DNA of 13,752 bases, from positions 1-13,752 of the forward strand of contig CAAEPE010000008.1 in the NCBI GenBank assembly GCA_900757795.1, given 5' to 3'. The DNA is from an uncultured Phascolarctobacterium sp. (GTDB lineage Bacteria; Bacillota; Negativicutes; Acidaminococcales; Acidaminococcaceae). Both the position numbers and the translations under genes were made by a program. The notes under the pieces were generated by a model. The model was given only the letters and a program-made list of their open reading frames with translations. It was not told the origin of the DNA and made no database searches. Shown here piece after piece: positions 11,698-13,752 of the stretch. Every line of letters starts with the position of its first letter. The stretch's first letter is position 1.

Positions 11698-13752
11698 ATG
11701 GCTGATAAAACAGACAATATTAAAACCAAACTTAGTTTTGACGGCGAGGCACAGTATAAAGCAGCCTGCAAAGAGATTAACAGCACCCTTAAGCTGCTTA
11801 ACTCTGAAATGAAACTTGTAACGGCAGAGTATAAGAGCAATGCGAGCAGTGCAGAGGCGCTGAAAGCCAAGCAGGAAGTATTACGCAAAACTTACGACGA
11901 ACAAAAGAAAAAGGTAGAGGAAACAGAAAAAGCCCTTGCAAAGTGCAAAGAGGCTACAGGAGAGAACAGCGAGGCAAGTAAAAAGCTGGAAACGCAGCTT
12001 AATTACCAGAAAACAGCCCTTGCGAATACAGAAACAGAGTTAGGAAAGACCACTACAGAGCTGGACAAGGCAGAAAAAGCCGCAGACGGAATGGGAAACG
12101 AGGTAGAGGACAGCGGCAAACAGGCGAAAGAGGCAACAAGCAAATTCAGTGGCTTTACAGAGGTTGTAAAAAAGGTTGCAACAGCAACGGCAGCAGCGGT
12201 GGCGGCAATCGGCACGGCAGCCGTAGCAGCAGGCAAGGCACTTTATGATATGGCGAGTGATACGGCATCTGCGGGCGACCAGATAGACAAGGAAAGCCAG
12301 AAAATGCAGATAAGCGCAAGCCTATACCAGCAGTTAAGCTATGCCTGCGAGAGAAGCGGCAGCAGCGTAAGCGACTTAACAAAAGGCGTTAAGAACATTA
12401 CTACAGAGCTGGGGAAAACAGCAGAGGGAGCGAAAGGCGCAGGGGCAAGTTTTGAGGCTATCGGCGTATCGCTGAAAAATACAGACGGAAGTATAAAAAG
12501 CACGGAGCAGGTGCTTTTAGAGAGCATAGACGCACTGGCGGGCATGGAAGATGAAACACAGCGAAATGCAGCCGCACAGGATATTTTTGGAAAGAGCGCA
12601 GCCGAGCTTTTACCGTTGCTTAATTCTGGCGCAGACGGAATTAAGCAGCTTATGGACGAAACAGAAGAATACGGCATGATAATGTCAGACGAGGCAGTAG
12701 CAGCAAGCGCAGCGTTTGAGGACAGTTTAAGCCGCCTGCAATGGACATTTAGCGGCGTAAAGAACAGTATCACTGGCGAAATGCTGCCGTCTATCACAAT
12801 GATTATGGACGGGCTAAGCGACCTTATGGCGGGGCAGGACGACGCAGGCGAGAAGATAAAGCAGGGCGTTACTGGAATAATCAGCAATATTTCACAAATG
12901 ATACCGCAGATATTGGAAGTGATAACGAATATAGCAGGGGCAGTGCTGGAAAGCGCACCCTCTATTATGCAGGCATTGGCGCAGGGAATTATAACGGCGC
13001 TGCCTACGTTATTGCCGACCATAACAAACGTAGTAACCAGCATTGCAACTATGCTGATACAGTTACTGCCGCAGATTTTAGAGGCGGGTATGCAGATACT
13101 CATAAGCCTTGCGCAAGGTATCGCACAGGCGCTGCCTACATTGCTGCCGACAATCGTAACGGTGGTTACGAACATTGTAACCATGCTGATAGAAAATATA
13201 CCGCTGCTGATTACAGCAGCCTTACAGCTTATTACAGGGCTGGCGCAGGGACTGGTAGCAGCGTTGCCCGTACTGATTGAGGCGCTGCCGGAAATCATAA
13301 CGGCTATCATAAATGCGTTGATTGAGGGTATACCGCTTATTATCGAAAGTGCGGGCGATATTATAGTTGCGCTGATTGACGGCATCATAGATGCAATACC
13401 GCTTTTAATCGCAGCTATGCCGCAGATTGTTGCAGCCATTGTAACAGGACTGATTACGGGGCTGCCTAAGATTTTGACGGCAGCAGGCAAGCTGGTAACA
13501 ACAATCATAAACAAGATAAAAGAGCTGCCTACTCTGATACCGCAGGCAATCGCTGCGGGCGTTGAGAAAATAGCAGAGTGGGGCGCAAATATGCAGGAAA
13601 AAGGCGACACGGTTATAACAGATTTTGTAACGAAAGTTATAGATATTGTTAAGGAGCTGCCGCAGAAAATCTGGAACAGCATAGTAAGCGCAGTTAACAG
13701 AGTGGCTACATGGGGCGCAAATATGCAGACCAAAGCCAAAGAAGTAATGAAC
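11698..13752 (+). CDS. Tape measure protein, N-terminal part (runs off window)
   Basis: 685 codons are visible, open to the last base, with no stop. Residues 1-150 form a charged coiled coil (KLLNSEMKLVTAEYKS, QKKKVEETEKALAKC and similar). Residues ~155-182 are a hydrophobic Ala-rich helix (VVKKVATATAAAVAAIGTAA). Residues ~183-385 match the conserved phage tail tape measure region (QMISA-type ASLYQQLSYACERSG, NAAAQDIFGKSAAELLPLL, FEDSLSRLQWTFSGVKNSI). From ~426 to the end is a hydrophobic 44-residue repeat. It sets tail length and is ejected with the DNA, possibly inserting in membranes. ATG 11698 follows the T-frame stop by three bases; the region just upstream (TTAGGGGGC) supplies a ribosome site. 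Confidence 0.93.
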   Translation, partial: MADKTDNIKTKLSFDGEAQYKAACKEINSTLKLLNSEMKLVTAEYKSNASSAEALKAKQEVLRKTYDEQKKKVEETEKALAKCKEATGENSEASKKLETQLNYQKTALANTETELGKTTTELDKAEKAADGMGNEVEDSGKQAKEATSKFSGFTEVVKKVATATAAAVAAIGTAAVAAGKALYDMASDTASAGDQIDKESQKMQISASLYQQLSYACERSGSSVSDLTKGVKNITTELGKTAEGAKGAGASFEAIGVSLKNTDGSIKSTEQVLLESIDALAGMEDETQRNAAAQDIFGKSAAELLPLLNSGADGIKQLMDETEEYGMIMSDEAVAASAAFEDSLSRLQWTFSGVKNSITGEMLPSITMIMDGLSDLMAGQDDAGEKIKQGVTGIISNISQMIPQILEVITNIAGAVLESAPSIMQALAQGIITALPTLLPTITNVVTSIATMLIQLLPQILEAGMQILISLAQGIAQALPTLLPTIVTVVTNIVTMLIENIPLLITAALQLITGLAQGLVAALPVLIEALPEIITAIINALIEGIPLIIESAGDIIVALIDGIIDAIPLLIAAMPQIVAAIVTGLITGLPKILTAAGKLVTTIINKIKELPTLIPQAIAAGVEKIAEWGANMQEKGDTVITDFVTKVIDIVKELPQKIWNSIVSAVNRVATWGANMQTKAKEVMN
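12973..13752 (+). repeat. 132-bp / 44-residue repeats in the tape measure
   Basis: Units begin at 12973, 13105, 13237, 13369, 13501 and 13633 (last one cut by the window edge). The aligned starts are ALAQGIITALPTLLP, SLAQGIAQALPTLLP, GLAQGLVAALPVLIE, ALIDGIIDAIPLLIA, TIINKIKELPTLIPQ and KVIDIVKELPQKIWN. Spacing is exactly 132 bases: for example the Leu codon before the first Pro is at 13000, 13132 and 13264. An 18-base identity TGGGGCGCAAATATGCAG occurs at 13579 and again at 13711. Each unit is a pair of Pro-started hydrophobic helices. Confidence 0.85.

Noticed and set aside
12339..13739. 466-codon open frame on the minus strand
   Set aside because: It is the mirror of the repetitive tape measure. 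The coding strand's codon choice leaves the reverse frame free of stops; the product is a low-complexity Ile/Ser/Ala string with no recognisable domain or ribosome site.
1..13752. Integrase, att site, tRNA, insertion sequence, defence or diversity-generating elements
   Set aside because: I looked on both strands and saw no supporting genes or repeats; the region is a conventional late module apart from the signals listed.

Overview
The window is one uninterrupted block of phage or prophage DNA, with every supported gene on the + strand. It carries the end of an early/middle gene cluster followed by the packaging, head, connector and tail genes of an HK97-type long-tailed (siphovirus-like) phage. 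The closest relatives I can recall are phages of gut Clostridia, especially Lachnospiraceae. The reasons are the P27-family small terminase, HNH-TerS-TerL-portal-protease-capsid order, a head-fibre-like gene among the connectors, GAGG-type ribosome sites and AGA/AGC/TTA-rich codon use. The host assignment is inference. There is no integrase, repressor, lysis gene or tRNA here, so lifestyle cannot be read from this window.

Layout. Positions 1-1783 hold small basic and hydrophobic proteins, a single-stranded-DNA-binding protein, a protein with a sigma-region-4/ArpU-like C-terminal helix-turn-helix, and an unrecognised protein with a degenerate P-loop-like motif. Positions 1784-1958 are noncoding but highly structured: a near-consensus housekeeping promoter fires almost directly into an intrinsic terminator, and a second hairpin sits against the ribosome site of the next gene. 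Positions 1959-4379 are the packaging genes (HNH endonuclease, TerS, TerL), with a 105-base GC-rich palindromic gap (2259-2363) that is the best cos candidate. Positions 4397-7498 are portal, prohead protease and major capsid. Positions 7515-10479 are a capsid-following protein with a 39-bp tandem repeat, head-tail connector, head-fibre-like protein, a small unknown, head closure, HK97 gp10-like and tail-completion proteins. Positions 10487-13752 are major tail protein, tail assembly chaperones G and GT, and the first 685 codons of the tape measure, which runs off the window.

How it works together: HNH, TerS and TerL would cut at cos and pump DNA through the portal into a shell matured by the protease. 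Connector proteins close the head and join it to a tail whose tube protein polymerises around the tape measure with the help of G/GT.

Most notable signals: a textbook -1 frameshift site (GGGAAAC plus a stem) making the GT chaperone; a promoter-terminator module where late transcription should begin; a Shine-Dalgarno separated from its start codon by a hairpin; a 44-residue (132-bp) periodicity in the tape measure; and, by manual reading, complete absence of GATC, GGCC, CTAG and CGCG from all 13,752 bases. I see no novel multi-gene system such as defence islands or diversity-generating elements. The novelty here is regulatory and compositional.
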